A DNA stretch of 64,000 bases, taken from positions 19,151,275-19,215,274 of the forward strand of contig CM065179.1 of NCBI GenBank assembly GCA_033026295.1, given 5' to 3'. This DNA is from Channa striata. Lineage: Eukaryota; Chordata; Actinopteri; Anabantiformes; Channidae. Positions 23,745 through 35,611 of the stretch are shown here, one piece after another. Position numbers and translations under genes: made by a program. Within the stretch, counting starts at the first letter, position 1. Each line of letters starts with the position of its first letter. The notes beneath the pieces are model-generated. The model was not told where the DNA came from. It searched no databases and was given only the letters and a program-made list of their open reading frames with translations.

Positions 23745-25436
23745 AAGGAGGTGTCTGCTTTGTCTGAGCACCTCTGTCTTTAAAGACCAAGTGTCAGCTA
23801 TCAATGTACTTACCACCCACAAAGCCCTCCCACATGCACATCAACATAGAGCTTCAGATCCCTTTTACATGCGAACGTATGACATGAAACTATCAGCCAA
23901 TCAAACCATTTATCAATCTATTCAGCTCCTCTGTGCTGCTTTGCTGTACAGTATTTATTCCTAAATAGATTTTCGGGTGCTTGACAGTTTAACTTTACCT
24001 GTACACATAGCACTGCAGCTACATGTGAAGAGACAGGAAGCTGCAGGTTTAAGCTGACCTCTACCTCAATAACCACCAACAGCTCACGAGAAGCGACCTT
24101 TCACAAATTCCACGAAAGGAAAGCTTTAGCAATTTTGTAACAGGTCTGGGCGTCTAATGTAACACACTTTTGAACCATTGCTGGAGGTTTTATCTTACAT
24201 ACTGTTTACTGACTTTTCAAATGTAAACCCTGAATCATAGTTATCTTATCATAGTTAGGAGTTGCTTGATTCAAAATGTATTTTTATTAAAACATGCTCG
24301 TGTATGGGTCACATTGTGTTAGTAAACACTGATGCAGCAATCTTCAGTAGCACACAGCATATTCTTAGTGGGAAGATACTTCTGCCACATGAAAAGGATG
24401 TATGTCTCTGCATTGGCTTTCGTGCCGTCTGCCTATGAGGAACTGGTAGCGAGTGAGACGACGATACTTTAGAGAGGTGAGAATTAACCCTAACCAATAC
24501 CTCAAAGATGAGTTTACAGGAAAGCTGAAGACACACAGCTTCCCCACTCAGAGGAGTTAATACCGCTGTGGTCTTCATGCCACTTCAGGGTTTGTTTCCA
24601 TGGATACGGAGCCATTACACAGCTTTTTCATTGCGGTCGCAGCAGTTTCCACACAGCATCAGTTCGAATCTGTTGCTTTATCAAGAAATTCAGTTTCCAA
24701 ATATTAGTTAACACTCTAGTGGGCTTTTTGCGGTTTTCATAAAGGGTATTGTTCCAACCTCATGCATGGGAAATTAATGAAGGTGCCAAGCAGCATTAGG
24801 AGCTTGCAGTGGAGGAGGGCTGCTGCGGTCACTAAAACTTTAGCAAAGCCACTGTTGTATATTGTCTTCTATTTAATTCGGGCTTTTATGTGTGCATTTT
24901 AGTGACTGCAAACAAAGCGCTCACACCTTAGGTACTGTATGTCCAATTCTGCAAAAGTTTTGTTTCATTTCTCCCAGCCCCTAGAGACAAAGGGAAACCC
25001 ACCTTGCAGTATGCATAAAATGCTCTAACCAAAAGGGCAGCTACGTCAAACTTTAACCATAAACTGCACAGTGTCTGCACTCTAAAAGCTGATGTGTCTA
25101 TTTCCCAGAAGCGTCATGCTGAAAGCGGTCCCTGCAGCAGCGGCAGAGTGGGTTAGGTGGGAGGGTAGGGTGTTGGGTTCTAAGCAGGCAGTGCTCAGGG
25201 CTGCTGCTCCAGTTGATAAAACCAGACAAGAAGACTAAAATGAATCACTGAATCAGCAAGTATTTCTATCAATTACTGTTTCTGTCTCCTTTCTGTTACA
25301 CAGTGGAGGTAGTTGTGGTAATGGTGACTGATGACTGAAACAGAGTAATGCCTGAAAATGATTTTCTAAATGACATTGCTCACGTCTCCTTTGCATGATA
25401 CTATTTCCCTTACGTTGCACCTTTCGTGAGTGGGGC
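23745..25436. other. Intergenic and promoter region upstream of faslg
   Basis: Holds the presumed faslg promoter next to 23745-23850, with a TATA-like TTTAAAG on the minus strand at about 23779. The rest shows no reading frame with support. Confidence 0.4.
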
Positions 25437-25721
25437 TTTAATTCAAATCCAAAAGGTCTTTTAAGAATTCACGATTAATTTGATCTTTTCTGTGATCAAT
25501 TATCATTCTCCAAATTAGTTTACAATCACACAGAACTTTGATAGAACTTTTAACATTTTTCAAAAAAAACAAACCCCAACAAACCCACTAGGTTGTTAAT
25601 AAATGCTGCCAGTCTTTTTAGTTTTGTTCATATAAATTGTTTACTCTTAGACAGAAAATAGACATAAGGTTTCAAGAAATAATTCACTGTAATGAAAACA
25701 GTCATTCACAATCTAAAAATG

Positions 25722-26289
25722 TCATGTGTCACAGTCCTCATCAGTGGAAGAGTAACAGTCTAGTCCCAGAATATGGCATGTCCCCTTCTCTGTTGTACTA
25801 CTGTCTGTTGAAGTCTCAGGTATCCTCTCTGCTGCCCCACAGGTTGACACATGTTGCTGGACTTCCCCGTCCCATCCGGCCAAAGCTAATGTTGTCCCAT
25901 TATTGTTCTCTGTGCCTTTGCTCTGCTCTGAAAATATTTGTCCTGATGGAAAATTATTTAGGTTTGGTAATCCAGACTGCAGCACCCTGGACATTGTCTG
26001 TGTTTGAAGGGAGCTGAGCTGAACTGATGATCCTCTGTATGCAGCAGCAGCTACTGCCAGTCGTGTGCTGTCAAAAGATAACGGCTGGTCCTGGTCTACA
26101 CATACTGACTCTGATTTTCTAAGATCACGCTGGTGGGGACAAGGGTTTGAAATGTGTTCTCTGAATGTTTCAGAGAGTTATGTGTCCCAGAGGATGTGGG
26201 ACATCTAGTCCAATTACGTGTTGAATCAATCTCACCTCCACACCACTCACTGCTGTCCTCATGTGAATCTCTGCGTCGAGGGTTTTTAA
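25722..26289 (-). CDS. Two minus-strand exons, probable 3' part of the ISY1-like gene
   Basis: Exon a (26236-26289, 54 nt) has a good acceptor (TCTAACTTGCAG) and a GTGAGA donor, and encodes LKTLDAEIHMRTAVSGVE. Exon b (25722-26129) follows a pyrimidine-rich acceptor (CCCTTGTCCCCACCAG) and stays open for 135 residues to a TGA. Both are in phase 0, and both would join in frame to the ISY1-like gene upstream if a weak donor at 27378 (GTAAAA) is used, giving a 265-residue protein. The exon b product is rich in Ser, Thr, Gln and Gly, looks disordered, and ends with an acidic tail (STDEDCDT). I do not recognise it. It could also be the end of a separate gene whose other exons I missed. A weak ATTAAA at 25437-25442 could serve as polyA signal. 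Confidence 0.5.
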
Positions 26290-27342
26290 CTGCAAGTTAG
26301 AGTGACAAACATTTAGAGAAAGGATCAACTTGGCCTCTAGATGCAGCTCCCAAAGCTGACTCAGGTACATACTGGACTTTAACCTTTTTATAAAGACATG
26401 CTAAATGCAAAAGGAGGTCAAACTAAATACTTGTCACTGTAGTATATATATACATATATATGCAGTTTTTTCTAACATGTGTTAAACCGTGTACATATTT
26501 CCTATATCTTCAAGTTGTTAATAAAACTGAAATAAATATATGACATCGAAGCATTGCTAAACAAATATAATAGTGTCCTAAGAATTTTGCACAATACTGT
26601 AAATATAAATTGCTAATGATCAACTATGATCTAATATGTTTTATATGAAAAAATAAATAACAGGATAGGCTCTTGTTGATAAATAGCTACATCACAAAGA
26701 CGACTTCCTGCATTCATTTGCATCTTGAAAATGGTAACTTCCCCATTTCAAGGTGTTACAAATACTTCAGTAAATAATTTCATTTCAGAAACATTATGGG
26801 AAACTATTTTTGGCACGTTAAAATCCCCTGTTATTTATTGCATTAACAGACCAAAGCGAGACTATTCTCATATTAAGAAATTACATTGAAAATCGTCTTG
26901 ATTGTGAATAAAACTGCAACACCTAAAATGTAAAAAAATAAAAGGGATGCAAATGCTTAGCAGCATTTTGCATCAGCATCTTGGCAGCATGTTTTTTAAA
27001 GAGACAGGTTTAGAAGATGAATTAATGTCCCATTCCACCGCATTTATAGAATAGCTTTAGCAAATTTGGAGGTGATGTTTAACCTTGCTATGTCTCTAAC
27101 TAACATTAATTGTTGCTACAGGTTTGACTATGGACAGGGGCAGAATGAAGCTGAAATTATCCCCAGAGCCTAATTACAGCATCAGTTCCTTATGTTTGCG
27201 TACATGTGAATCTACTATATTTTGGCGACTATTTTAAAAATAACTATTATTTAAAATTTCTATTTTTCTTAATGTAATACCTAAATATCAGTCTAATATA
27301 CAAGCTCTACATCTAGTTGTTGGGTGACAACAACACATGGCA
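26290..27342. other. Intron or intergenic A+T-rich sequence
   Basis: If the long transcript is real this is an intron. No additional exon was recognised. Confidence 0.4.
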
Positions 27343-28023
27343 TTAACAGTATGATCGTACTGCTCTAATAGTTTTTACAGTATGTGACACATGAGTCCAC
27401 GGCTTATGTTGACAAGAAGGGTCAAGCCCACGCAGTTTGCGGATGAAGCTTTTGTACTCTTTTTCCAAAGCCTCAATGTGCAGCTTAAACTCAGATATCT
27501 TCCTCTCTGGATAATGAGTAAGCTGAGATTGCTGAGAATGAAAAGCAATTACAGTTTGTGAGCAGCCACTCAAAACCACCTGCTTATTGTACAACCTGGT
27601 CTCATCGAACCACGCACTTACCTGCAAATAGTACTCGATTTCATTCTTGATGCTGGGGATCCATTTTTTCACAGAAGACGCGGAATTAAGAGTCGCCTGT
27701 GGAAGAAAACGAGTTTCAGTGGAAAAAAGCTGAATATGAAGCTGAGGTTTTGATCTCGTGGCAGCATGGTGTGGAAATATTACCAGCTTCGGCCTCCGTT
27801 CGTGGACATCTCTGAGGTGACCCTCTGCAGAACAGTTTATGCAACATGAGTTTAACACGAAGGGTTAGCTGCTAATGTGGCTAACAGCTAGCCGTGCGCA
27901 CAGCAGGATGTTTTTAACATCCACGCGTGAATAAAATGTGTGTGTTTGCCGCCAACCTTCTCTCTCCTTCTGAAGCCACAGTCTGTTCAGTCTCCCTTGC
28001 TGCTTCTCTTCGTTTCTCGCCAT
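27343..28023 (-). CDS. ISY1-like small coiled-coil protein
   Basis: Four exons on the minus strand with matching phases: 27957-28023, 27784-27824, 27622-27696 and 27343-27531; short-form product 123 residues. The start MARNEEKQQGRLNRLW and the following ERRPKL resemble the N-terminus of the spliceosome factor ISY1 (MARN.EK..., KERRP.L). The part KKWIPSIKNEIEYYLQ and the later IEALEKEYKSFIRKLRGLDP align in spacing with ISY1's second helical region. The protein lacks the rest of ISY1 and is too different to be ISY1 itself. By analogy it may bind spliceosomal or other nuclear complexes; that is inference. The ATG at 28023 is the first in a CpG-rich promoter context. The last exon may be spliced further to 26289 and 25722 (previous entry), replacing the last 12 residues. 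Confidence 0.8.
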
Positions 28024-28140
28024 TATTCAACCGTTTTGCGAACGCTGCAGCAAGTCCGCAGCAACGCCGAGCTTCCAAAACATAGTCACGTGACACGTGG
28101 TAGCGCTCACGTGACGGTAACGTATCGCGAGAACAGCTAC
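28024..28140 (-). promoter_or_regulatory. CpG-rich promoter with three CACGTG E-boxes and TCGCGAGA
   Basis: Directly upstream of the ISY1-like start codon lie CACGTG at 28087-28092, 28094-28099 and 28108-28113. The first and third are in GTCACGTGAC-like and TCACGTGAC contexts, which USF and MiT/TFE factors favour. A TCGCGAGA element at 28125-28132 is a half of the known TCTCGCGAGA housekeeping-promoter motif. The region is CpG-rich without a TATA box, which fits a broadly expressed gene. Confidence 0.6.
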
Positions 28141-28251
28141 AGAGTGCAATACATGTTATTAATAAAATTGGTTTCAAAACACCGAGAGGTTCTAATTTTG
28201 TGTATTGCCTTTTTTATGTTTATCTTCAATGTACAGCGTAAAGCACTTGGT

Positions 28252-28385
28252 CTGATTTTAGAGTTACATTTAATTACTTAGCCGACACAAAGAGCAACTT
28301 CACGCTAAATTTTCTTGCCCAGGAACAACCAGGAGGAACTGGGAATCAAACCACTGACTCAGTAACAGCATAGCTTTTACACGGT
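28252..28385. repeat. Teleost repeat of the TTACATTTA type, diverged copy
   Basis: The block TTACATTTAATTACTTAGCC and a following CAAAGAGCAACTTCAC resemble the widespread fish repeat that reads TTACATTTAGTCATTT..CAGACGCTTTTATCCAAAG..ACTTACA. A later GGGAATCAAACCACTGACTC segment fits the same family. Better copies lie at 42525 and 48465. Confidence 0.4.
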
Positions 28386-28429
28386 GAGTTGTTTGACGTT
28401 TTTCTGTTCTCTTAGCCCTTAGGGCTTTT

Positions 28430-28620
28430 CCCTGCTGCTTGTTTCCAACCATCCCTGCACTACCCACTGCTGACCACCTGGATCAGGTGGAAGATTTTAA
28501 TTCCCTTTTTCTCCCCAGACTTCCCCCTCAGATTAAATGGTGTCTTCCAGTTTCCCTCCAGTGAACACACCTGATCTACGTCATGGTTGGACGTGCATTG
28601 TTCTACGCTGTACTGAACTA
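28430..28620. repeat. Short interspersed repeat, copy 2
   Basis: Contains CTGCTTGTTTCCAACCATCC and CACTACCCACTGCTGACC, matching 20660-20760. After GGATCAGGTG the two copies diverge. Confidence 0.5.
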
Positions 28621-30698
28621 GGTGTGTGAATATGTTTAAAAAGGACAGATTTCACTTTTTGATTGTTTTTAATATTAAGAACTGTTGCCTTAGCCTGTTT
28701 GTGTCTCTCATGTATCATCATTGCACTTCAGCCAGAGCTAAGAATCTCTTTTATGAGAACGTCCAGAAAAAAGTAGACTTTTTTTTTACGGCCCTACGCA
28801 ACAACATTGCTTTGTTCACTAATCCGATCACATTTCAGTTTTTTACATTTTATACGACATTGCTTGAATATTAAAGACACGAACAATAAGAACATTGAGC
28901 AAAGACAAACTACATTTATATTTATTTTGTTTAACAAACTTGATAAAAAAAATAGGTCACAGACTGAGCCTCACTGTTGAGGCAGCCAATGCAGATGAAA
29001 AGACAATACACACACCGCAGGTTCCCATGACCTACAAATGCATGACTCACACAGATGGACTGTCATCATGGTTAAACCACATCTGGCCAGGCTGAGGTCA
29101 GTCAAAATGGTATGTGCGTTTTGTTGTTGTAGCACTTTTTATATGACTGGTGAGGGGACACGTGTTGTGAAAGACACATGCAACACTTACCCAGCCATGG
29201 TAAACCTAGTATGCCACCTTTATGCAATAACCATCAGATGCTAGTCATTTAACAACAAACAATAATAAAAGCAATCCAATAAATAATCCAATAAGCTCTA
29301 AAGAGACATGGGTTTCATAAATATAATGACCATAATCATCATAATTTTAATCATAGTTACTATGCCTATTATAGCTTAGATAATGGACCCAAACCTTTTG
29401 GACTGAGTTACCATATTAAGGTCATTTTTGGGACTAGGATTAATGTTAGGGAAATACTGATGCAGTGTGTTCATCAATTAAAGGTGCAACCTGTGGTTGT
29501 CAGCTTACACCAAATAAGTCACAGTTTCTGCTGCAAAAGTTGTGTTCATCAGTTGTGTTTCAACAGGAGCGATGCAGTTCAAAAGAAACAGACGGCAATG
29601 TTGCCTATTCTAAGGAAACTCTTAACAAAGTCCTACCATGGCTGTGTCATGTTTCCAGTGGTTTTGGTGTCAATTCTTTTCTAACAATCATACAGGAAGA
29701 AACGCTGCACAGTGCATCACCAACAGTTCATCAAATTACATCAGCAAGCAAAAGTTGCACCTTTCTGAACATCTCTACAGTCTAATGGAGTCTAATACAT
29801 CAGCTCTGCCATTTACAAACTTTTTTATACGTTTTTAAGAATTCTGAGATGTGTTTGTTATTGAAGTCATAAAACCCTACCTTCTCTATTGGATTATATT
29901 AGATTACACAGCTGTACCCAATGAAGTGAGTAAGCCAGTAAGTGTAACCATAAATATATGTAAAAGTGTATTTTCTGCTAAACAACTGGGTACAAACCAC
30001 TCAGGAACCACAGTAAAACCTATTTTAAAAAACTTGGTTAGCAGTCAACAACACAGTAGAGGGAAAGTGATAAACCAACATTTCAATTCAGCATAAACTT
30101 TGCACTGAAGCATATTAGCCCTTTAAGACAAAATATACAATATAGAAATAAACAAGTGTGACTGTAGACAGCAATGTTTGGAGCTAAATGTTAAAACTTA
30201 GCTGATTGTAATGATTATAATGATAGTTCAATATAATAAAAAGCATGTCTACTGTGCACGTGTATCGATTACGCATGTTAGCTGGGTAGTGTTACAGCCG
30301 AGGCTTAATTATGTGAAATCTTGATCTGACGATGCCATTAGATGAGAAAGTCAGGCAGATGTCGTGTTATACATTTCATTGTGTTGACCATGAATGTCCA
30401 TAAAATCTATCCAATTGTTATGAGATTTGTCAGTTTGACCCAATGCAGTGAACTTCAATATGCTAAATAGAATTTAAAATAATGGAATGATTGCTTCAGT
30501 GCCAGATTTTGCCATTGGCTTTGAAGGCTTTGTTGCAACACACTGTACTTGCCTCCCTACAAAAAGTTATAAACACTCAACATTTGCAGCCTACTCAATA
30601 AGTTTTGTTTCTTTCTTTTTTTGGGGGGGGCTATGTCTAGTAGTTTATGCATAATGAATGCGTCTTTATCATCTTTCACAGGTTAGTTTGAGTTGTGA
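28621..30698. other. Intergenic stretch between caiap and the ISY1-like gene
   Basis: No gene seen. Frames of up to 106 codons around 29460-29840 on the plus strand overlap one another and lack splice or family support. Confidence 0.45.
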
Positions 30699-30704
30699 TT
30701 TAAT
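30699..30704 (-). terminator. Candidate polyadenylation signal of caiap
   Basis: ATTAAA on the minus strand 72 bases past the caiap stop codon. It is the common variant of AATAAA; use is inferred. Confidence 0.35.
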
Positions 30705-30775
30705 CAGACATTTGAGTTTTTACATATGAATACATAAAAGATAATATTTGTAACACGGCTCTGAATTCCCTCGCT

Positions 30776-33702
30776 CTATTTGATAAGAAACATCTTTCTC
30801 TTGAGTAAAGTTGTAATTTTCTCATGTTCCGCTGTGTCTCCATTCTCTGCCACCTGCAGTGGTGTCTTCCCTACATTATTTGTAGCCTGCAGATCCGCCT
30901 TCTTTTTCTGTCCCATGTGCCTGTCTTGGCCCCAGCCGAGAAGCATCTTCACTACCTCCTGGTGCCCCCCTCGTGCAGCACAGTGCAGGGGAGTGTCTTT
31001 GCTGTGATCTGTGGTGTTGATCTTTGCTCCGGCCTCCAGGAGCAGAACAGCCACACTGTCATGGCCCTTCTCAGCCGCAACATGAAGCGGTGTCTTCCTC
31101 CAGGCATTCCTCTCCTCTATCCCTTTATTGTTGAGTGACTGCAGCAAAGCAGAAATCACGCTGGCATGCCCACCGGCTGCTGCGTAATGAAGAGGTGTGG
31201 AACCATCCATGTCTTTAGCTCCTCCTTTTGCCTTGTGGGACACCAGAGACACCACAGCATCTAATTTTCCATCCATAGCAGCCAGGTGCAGGGGAGTTCG
31301 TTTGTCATTGTCACTGGTGTTTGGGTCGGCATTGGCTGACAACAGTAAGTCCACCACGCAGCTTTGTTCATGGGAAGACGCTGCCCAGTGCAGAGCTGTC
31401 CTTCCTAGCCTGTCTTTGATACCTGGATCCGCCTTGGCTTGAAGAAGCTGGATTACTGTGTCGGTGTGGCTCTGTTGACTGGCTAAATGCAGAGGGGTCA
31501 GTCCATCGTGGGCTGCAGCATTTACCTGAAGTGAAGTGAAACATCACTTGTAAACTCTTTAAATGTCCTTAAATAAATATAGAAATATCTGATAATAATA
31601 ATAATAATCTAATAACTGACATTGGCATCTTTGACATTTACCTGTGCTCCAGCTTTTACCAAGAGCCCAACTAAGTTGGACCTGTTCGACAGAGCTGCCA
31701 GATGTAGTGGGGTTTGGGCTCCAGGTCCAGGAATGTTAGGATTTATTCCCTTTTCCAGAAGTGTCTCTACTATTGGCACACTGCCACCGTGGGCAGCCAG
31801 GTGCAGTGCTGAGGTGAGGTCGGATAAAGTAGCATCCAGTTTAGCTCGTTTTGCTGCTAGCATGCTGAAAAGAGAGAAAGATATCAATTTTTTTCAGATC
31901 TAGAAGAGTGATAAATGCACTTCTTTAAAATGTTTTGAATGCATTCAAAATTTGACCAAAACAAATCAGTAGTTGCAGAGATAGTATTAATTTCCCTTCA
32001 TGAAAACTGCACCTGCACTATACATGACAACTCAACCCCCTACAGCTTGTATGATCTTGTAGAGAGATATCAGAGAAAAAGGGAACATTTGGCTTAATCT
32101 CCTTACAAAACCTCAATTCACTGTAAACATCCCTTGGATTTCAAATTCCCAATTGAATTGAGGAGCCATGTCAGTGTGTTTTAGCAACATTCCCTCTTTG
32201 TGGGAGAACAGCTACGGTACCTGAAGACGTCAGCGTGTCTCAGCTCAGCTGAGAGTAAGAGAGGAGTGTAGCCCTGTTGGTCACGCATGTTCACGTTTGC
32301 TCCGCTGTCAATCAATGCGGCAACAACTTCTTTGTGATTAAGTCGAACAGCTGAGAAGAGAGCGGACCCCAGCACTTTTTCACTCAGAGCTCCACTGGCA
32401 CTATCTGTGGTTTAACCAAAACATAATAATGTGAGCACACTCACATATTATTTATGAACAATGAACAAGCAGAACGCCTGCTTGTGTATTATTAAATCCA
32501 AATGTTAATGACTCACCAAGTAACAGACGGAGAATGGATTCTTGATTGAGCTTAATAGCTTCATTTAGAACATCATAGTCGACATTAGCACCTGCATTTA
32601 GAAGGACATTCACAGTTTTCTCATTGTTCCTGGTAACTGCATAAAACAGAGCAGTTTTTTGATGGTTATTTATGGCATCAACAGCGGCCCCGGCCTGCAG
32701 CAGCCCCTCAGCCATTTTCCAGTTGTCTTCCATGGCTGCCATGTGGAGAAATGTGTCCTGGCTGTGGCTCTCAGTCTGTTTGGCCTCCTCTTTCACCAAG
32801 ACTTTCACAGATTGCCATTTATCATTTTCTGTGGCCAGGTGAATGGGTGTTTTCCCTTGCAGATCACGAGTATACATAGGTGCACCAGCATTTACGAGGG
32901 TCCTAATGATCTCAGTGTGACCCCTACTGGATGCTTTGTGCAGAGCTGTGTGGCCCTCATCATCTTGCTTGTCCAGTCTGGCTCCTTTTTGGAGCAAGAA
33001 CTCTGTGACAGACAGGTGGCCCTGTTCTGCTGCTGCATGGAGAAGGAATGAATGGTTGGATGAATTAACAGTGTTGATGTCAATGTCTTTCAGCTCCTCC
33101 AGCAGGACTAGCTCCCCATCTGTAGCAATTCTGTGAATGAGATGTTCTAGTAGACTTTGCGGCGGCTTATTCTCTAAGTTTTCAATTGGCACAAAGATGC
33201 TATGTTTTTTTTTAGGTCTAATTATTTTAGTTTCCTCTGTGGTGAATAAACTCTGACTCTTCTCATGAGTCTGGGGGACTATTTTATCAGTAATTTTATC
33301 CAAACCCTCCGTTTCTCTCTCCAAGAGATATCCAATCAGCTGTCTTCGTGTGTCTTGAACGCATTTGTTGACACTCTCCACGTAGGTCTTGATTTGCCTA
33401 TAAAGGTCCGGCTCTGCCAGCGTGAGACATGGATGGAAAAACTTTCGACATGCTCTCTCACCACTGGCCTCCAGGATGTCCAGCACTCGGGCGTTTTGAT
33501 CGCTGCGTGTCCTGATTGTCAGAATGGTGGATCTCTTGTTTGCAGTCATGACCCCCTCTCTGATGAGGAGATCTAATAGAACGTCTGTATGTAAAATCCC
33601 ATAAACCAAATCCCTTCTCTTTGTCCGGATCACATCCACAGCGTAGGGGTTCTTGTAGTTTGATGCTGCTTGAGCATCAAAATCCTTAAGTATATTACAC
33701 AT
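30776..33702 (-). CDS. caiap: CARD and ankyrin-repeat inflammasome adaptor (Caiap type)
   Basis: Four coding exons on the minus strand: 32517-33702, 32221-32404, 31642-31864 and 30776-31525, all GT-AG with matching phases (1, 2, 0); 780 residues. Residues about 20-100 form a helical CARD-like domain (KRRDLVYGILHTDVLLDLLIR, GERACRKFF). A charged linker (about 115-190) follows, then roughly 16 ankyrin repeats to the C-terminus; many carry the TPLHLAA-type core. This CARD-plus-ANK order is that of zebrafish Caiap, a cytosolic adaptor described as promoting caspase-1 activation in defence against Salmonella. The gene is absent from human as far as I know. All frames are intact. Repeat count and length fit the family. 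The first ATG (33702) is used; upstream non-coding exons cannot be excluded. Confidence 0.88.
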
Positions 33703-33783
33703 TTTAAAATCTTTACACTTGGCAAATCAGTGATCTAAGTTGTAGTTTTGTTTGTGTCTTTTAGACCTGACTGCTAAGGTGTC

Positions 33784-33797
33784 GTTGCCACAGCAAC
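33784..33797. promoter_or_regulatory. RFX X-box in the caiap 5' region
   Basis: GTTGCCACAGCAAC is a near-palindromic match to the RFX consensus GTNRCC-N2-RGYAAC. It lies 82 bases upstream of the caiap start codon, a usual distance for a proximal promoter site. Confidence 0.5.
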
Positions 33798-34044
33798 TAA
33801 ATACAGACTGAAGCCAATCACTATACAGATCTGTCCAGGTCAGCCTGCCCTTTGTGAGATTGTTTAACCTGCCAACATTGTTACCAGTGAATCAGCTACT
33901 AGTAGTAGTTATGACAATAGTCAATGGAAATGACAGTGTTTTTCTGAGCAAAAACAGGATTTAAAATGTTGCTGTGTTACAGTTTTTCTCAATTGCTAAG
34001 TTACATTTAATGAAACTTGGATGCACTTGTTCATCCTCACCTTC

Positions 34045-34860
34045 TTGTATTAATGCCACGTCTTCTTTTGCAAATTGCAAATTTCCATTGGTTTCACACA
34101 TTTTTAACGGTTAACATGCTTGTCTTTCTTTGACTCAAAACCTAAGTGAAACAAAGGGTTCCCAGCTAAACGAAAAAGTTTAAAAAGAAAAATTCTCTAA
34201 TGCAGTAAGATGTATTGTACACTGTATGATGACACAAATCTTCCTTCCATACTCTCCTTTCTGAAGTCCATAGAGGAATTCTTTTCAGCCTAAAGATGGA
34301 AGGTATGATCACTGGCCATTTGACCAGATGTCGCTCCTGAAAGCAATGAATGTTATTGTTGAGGTTCTGTTGGCAAGGAGTTTTTGCCCTCAGTACATTG
34401 CAGACAAAATATCCACTGTAATGTTGATCAGAATCTGTGGCGTAGTTGCAGGAGAGAATGAACTAAATGTGAAGTTTTTATATGTTAGGTGTAGGTTTTC
34501 TCTATTGTGTGTGTGGGTTTTTCTGACCCACACATTAGAATGATTTAAAAAAACATTCTTGGAGCGTCTCTCTGGACTGCAGAGAGCAGCAATGTGTGTT
34601 CTCTCTATTAAAATCACTATGGGAAATTTGGATATTAATGGCTGCGTTTTGTTGTTCATTGTGTAGTGACTGATTAAGACTGTAAAGATTTGAGCACAAG
34701 TTGTGCTGTTTGAGAGTAAACTTGATTTTGTTGCAGATTGTCAATGTTTTGTTAGTGTAAGAACATTTTGCAAAAAAAAGTAGTAATTTTGGGCAGTTTT
34801 GGCCTGTGTGTTAACTGATTTAAAAATGTGACTTCGGAGTGGAAACAAGCGTTAAGTGTG
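34045..34860. repeat. Dispersed repeat copy B
   Basis: Shares ordered blocks with 12380-12930 and 13888-14530 (ATTTCCATTGGTT, TTGATCAGAATCTGTGGC, GTAGTGACTGATTAAG, GTGACTTCGGAGTGGA). It lacks the Tc1 insertion, so it represents the uninterrupted form. No coding capacity; class unknown. Confidence 0.45.
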
Positions 34861-34886
34861 TGTTATATGTCAAATGATAGATTGTA

Positions 34887-34887
<1 letters not shown>

Positions 34888-34928
<41 letters not shown>
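34888..34928. repeat. (GT)n microsatellite
   Basis: About 20 uninterrupted GT units, followed by a GAGA-rich piece. Confidence 0.95.
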
Positions 34929-34930
<2 letters not shown>

Positions 34931-34944
34931 TGACAGAGAGAGAG

Positions 34945-35610
34945 AGCGAGAGCGACAGACAGACAGCAACCAACCCTGGACAGATTTTGCATGTGCATGT
35001 TGCAGAAGTGATGCATTCTCTGCCTAAACCCATTCTGCTCAATCTCTAGATCACACCCAGTCTTCATTTTTTTGTTATCATGTAATATTTTACACAACGA
35101 GCAAAATCCTTTTTTTAAAATTACTTTTATTTCAAATGTGCCAGAAAAGTAGCAGAATAATTTATTTATAACTTATGCATATGTATCTAAATTGCATTTT
35201 AATATTTATTATATATTTATAAATAGTTTGAAATCCTTTGTACTGCTAGACAATTTAAAATACACATAATAATAATTACACATAAATCCTAATCCAAGCA
35301 ACTGATAGCTTAACTGTAACTGTCAAGCATATGTAGTGAAGTAAAAAGGACATGAAAGTACATTAAAGTAGTGGGGAACTAGAACTAGCCTACAATTTAT
35401 TTATTTATTTATTATGAAATAGTCTAATAATCATAAAATTTAAATAGTTGTTATGTAGCTAGTGTAAATGTACCAGTAGGTTTATAGTATATAATGTATA
35501 TCCCATGTATAGTGTATAGTTTATTCTAACAAAACAGTGGTGTATTACAGTAAATCATTGTAAATTCAGTGTCTTCCTCGGGTTACTTCTGCTGGCTGTT
35601 ATGCGGAGGT
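34945..35610. other. Non-coding A+T-rich stretch
   Basis: No gene, repeat end or motif cluster seen. Confidence 0.5.
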
Positions 35611-35611
35611 A

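Noticed and set aside
25637..26017. Plus-strand 126-codon frame
   Set aside because: It overlaps the minus-strand exon 25722-26129, which has a better acceptor and phase-compatible partner exons; the plus-strand frame has neither.
27914..28177. Minus-strand 87-codon frame over exon 1 of the ISY1-like gene
   Set aside because: The MARNEEK frame, which splices in phase to three more exons, explains the region; the other frame has no continuation.
32659..33576. Plus-strand frames of up to 130 codons opposite caiap
   Set aside because: Antisense to the intact CARD-ankyrin exon.
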